This document shows, piece by piece, positions 5,200-6,262 of a stretch of 6,262 bases of DNA. The position numbers and the translations under genes were made by a program. How positions within the stretch are numbered: position 1 is the first letter of the stretch; each line of letters begins with the position of its first letter. The notes under the pieces are model-generated. The model made no database searches. It saw only the letters and a list, made by a program, of their open reading frames with translations, and was not told where the DNA came from. Origin of the DNA: Flavobacteriaceae bacterium TMED68 (GTDB taxonomy: Bacteria > Bacteroidota > Bacteroidia > Flavobacteriales > Flavobacteriaceae); the NCBI GenBank assembly GCA_002167525.1, contig NHDV01000010.1, positions 1,568 through 7,829 of the forward strand. Direction: 5' to 3'.

Positions 5200-5691
5200 A
5201 TGAAAAAAATATTATCAATACTTTTAATGTCGGTTATTATCTATTCTTGTTCTAATCAACAACAAGGCACAGCAATTGTAAAAACAGATGACGAATTAAC
5301 TCTTAATGTACAGAAACTACTCAATGGGTATGTTGGAAACGATTTTGCCCTGTGGGAAGAATTACTTTCCGACGATTGTGAGGTCTTATTTAATAATATC
5401 TCTCTTGATAAAAAATCAGTCATTGCTGGGATAAGTCAAGATCATACTCTGTTTAAGTCTATAGAAATTAATGAAGACTACGCTCATACAAACTATTTTA
5501 ACAACGGAGAAGTTTGGACTAACCACTGGTTTACAACTACTTATGTGGGTAACTTTACTGGAGATAGAACCAGTGCAAGAGGCCACACCGATTTGAAATG
5601 GGAAAATGGAAAAGTGGTAAGGTTTCAAGTATATTATGATCCAACTTTCCAAATTAAAGAAGCTACTGCAATGGCAGAAATGTCAAAGTAA
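5200..5691 (+). CDS. NTF2/SnoaL-like lipoprotein, paralog 3
   Basis: This 163-residue exported lipoprotein begins MKKILSILLMSVIIYSC, with the lipidated Cys at residue 17. It has the same layout as the genes at 3026 and 3638: KTDDELT at the mature N-terminus, helix QKLLNGYVGNDFALWEELL, then VIAGISQDHTLF, NYFNNGEVWTNHWF, a turn, HTDLKWENGKVVRFQVYYD and an EATAMAEM tail. The VWTNHW segment matches FTNQW of paralog 1, and the DLKWENGK segment matches WWKWEGDK. No active-site set is evident. It forms its own transcription unit, with promoter-like boxes upstream and a bidirectional terminator starting about 20 nt after the stop. The NTF2-like fold is an inference from size and motif order. Confidence 0.8.
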   Translation: MKKILSILLMSVIIYSCSNQQQGTAIVKTDDELTLNVQKLLNGYVGNDFALWEELLSDDCEVLFNNISLDKKSVIAGISQDHTLFKSIEINEDYAHTNYFNNGEVWTNHWFTTTYVGNFTGDRTSARGHTDLKWENGKVVRFQVYYDPTFQIKEATAMAEMSK

Positions 5692-5711
5692 AAATTCTTT
5701 GATATAATTTT

Positions 5712-5738
5712 AAATCCCTCCCTTATGGAGGGATTTTT
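5712..5738. terminator. Bidirectional terminator between convergent genes
   Basis: AAATCCCTCC (5712-5721) pairs with GGAGGGATTT (5727-5736) around loop CTTAT, with T runs on both strands. The stop codon of the - strand gene (TTA 5737-5739 on the + strand) directly abuts the stem. Confidence 0.85.
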
Positions 5739-6111
5739 ATTTAAACTCTACACTAGCTGAGGAAATTATTTTTACATCTCCTTTTTCTAAACCAATTTTA
5801 ACTTTATAGTCTTTGTGATATTGAGTCTTAGGAATGGTATCTAGAATAAATCTTAAGTGTTCTATATCTTTAGCTCTAATTAGAGTATAGTAGTTCGCAT
5901 TCATAACCTCACCATCATGAATTTTTGCAATTGTCATTTTACCGCCATCTAAAATTGGTTCTATTTGTTTTCTTAATTTAAGAAAAGCATTTTCATAAAG
6001 TTCCGGATATTTAACATCGAGAAAGAATTGCACACCAATTTTATTTTGTGATTTTTTAGAATCGCAACTAAAAAAAAGAAAAAAAAGAACTATGGTAAAT
6101 ATTTTTTTCAT
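5737..6111 (-). CDS. Small unrecognised lipoprotein, 124 residues
   Basis: MKKIFTIVLFFLFFSC is a lipoprotein signal with the lipidated Cys at residue 16, followed by a polar linker (DSKKSQNK). The mature domain of about 100 residues alternates strand-like and helix-like stretches: VQFFLDV, YENAFLKLRKQIEPIL, MTIAKIHDGEV, YYTLIRAKDIEHLRFIL and DYKVKIGLEKGDVKIIS. This could be a ferredoxin-like alpha/beta fold like that suggested for the 4287 protein, but I see no motif that proves it. The gene starts 12 bp after the stop of a partial gene on the same strand, so the two are probably one operon. No TTGTATATT-type element precedes it at the usual distance, which agrees with that. It ends at the convergent terminator. 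Confidence 0.72.
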   Translation of the reverse strand: MKKIFTIVLFFLFFSCDSKKSQNKIGVQFFLDVKYPELYENAFLKLRKQIEPILDGGKMTIAKIHDGEVMNANYYTLIRAKDIEHLRFILDTIPKTQYHKDYKVKIGLEKGDVKIISSASVEFK

Positions 6112-6123
6112 TTCAATTGAATT

Positions 6124-6261
6124 TTAATTATATAATTCATCATTACAAGAGTATTCTCTTACTTCATCAATAGTTGTTGTTCCATTTTCTAAAAAATAGT
6201 AGGTCACTGAATTATTTTCATCGATAATATTATTCTCATCTGAAGTGTACGATTTTATAAT
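6124..6261 (-). CDS. C-terminal end of an unrecognised protein, 5' end outside the window
   Basis: On the - strand a frame is open from the right edge for 45 codons and ends at a TAA (6124-6126 on the + strand). The visible part includes NNSVTYYFLENGTTTIDEV and ends EYSCNDELYN. The other two - strand frames hit stops within nine codons of the edge. The composition (Asp, Glu, Asn, Tyr, Thr) suits a soluble or exported protein, but no family can be named from this fragment. Its stop is 12 bp before the start of the 124-residue lipoprotein gene, as in an operon. A chance ORF cannot be excluded at this length. Confidence 0.55.
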   Translation of the reverse strand: MIKSYTSDENNIIDENNSVTYYFLENGTTTIDEVREYSCNDELYN

Positions 6262-6262
6262 T

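Noticed and set aside
5416..5652. Open frame on the - strand inside paralog 3 (78 codons)
   Set aside because: It is antisense to conserved NTF2-like motifs and lacks any promoter-like element or lipoprotein signal.
3026..6111. A toxin-immunity or phage-defence island, considered because of the many small lipoproteins
   Set aside because: No toxin, nuclease, secretion-tag or recombinase domain is visible, and the genes are separate units with exported NTF2-like or alpha/beta folds.

Overview
The window is AT-rich (about two thirds A+T by eye) and looks like chromosomal DNA of a Bacteroidota bacterium, probably a flavobacterium or a related marine group. Three things support this. Starts lack Shine-Dalgarno sequences and sit in A-rich leaders. 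Lipoprotein signals end in Ser-Cys or Gly-Cys after a short MKK-type leader. The phosphodiesterase D-like protein has the DDHDYGKNDGG motif. This assignment is an inference from style, not from a marker gene.

Left part (1-1824, all + strand): the C-terminal 304 residues of a PhoD-like metallophosphatase, then a HAD-family (beta-phosphoglucomutase-like) phosphatase. The HAD gene has no standard start codon in front of its catalytic Asp. Its stop codon lies inside a weak terminator hairpin. Next comes a 46-residue ORF with its own promoter-like sequence and a strong terminator.

Middle (1825-2950): a seven-helix hemolysin III/TrhA (PAQR) membrane protein with a GTG start, then a small lipoprotein that probably starts at a TTG codon.

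Right part (2951-6262): a run of small, separately transcribed genes for exported proteins. Three of them (3026-3541 +, 3638-4132 -, 5200-5691 +) are diverged paralogous lipoproteins that look like NTF2/SnoaL-fold proteins. Between them lies a secreted protein made of two copies of an alpha/beta-barrel-like domain (4287-5081). A further unrecognised lipoprotein (5737-6111 -) sits 12 bp downstream of the 3' end of a partial gene that enters from the right edge.

Regulatory structure is unusually repetitive. Five to seven genes share a TTGTATATT-like element. In the lipoprotein group this lies 22-28 nt before the start, and three copies have TTATTAAC exactly 5 nt further on. Four intrinsic terminators share the same CCCTC(C)/(G)GAGGG stem, and two of these sit between convergent genes. 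The exported-protein cluster therefore reads as a set of independent one-gene units built by duplication, not one operon. I see no mobile element, CRISPR array, tRNA or rRNA, and no recognised defence system. No gene-free stretch exceeds 300 bp.
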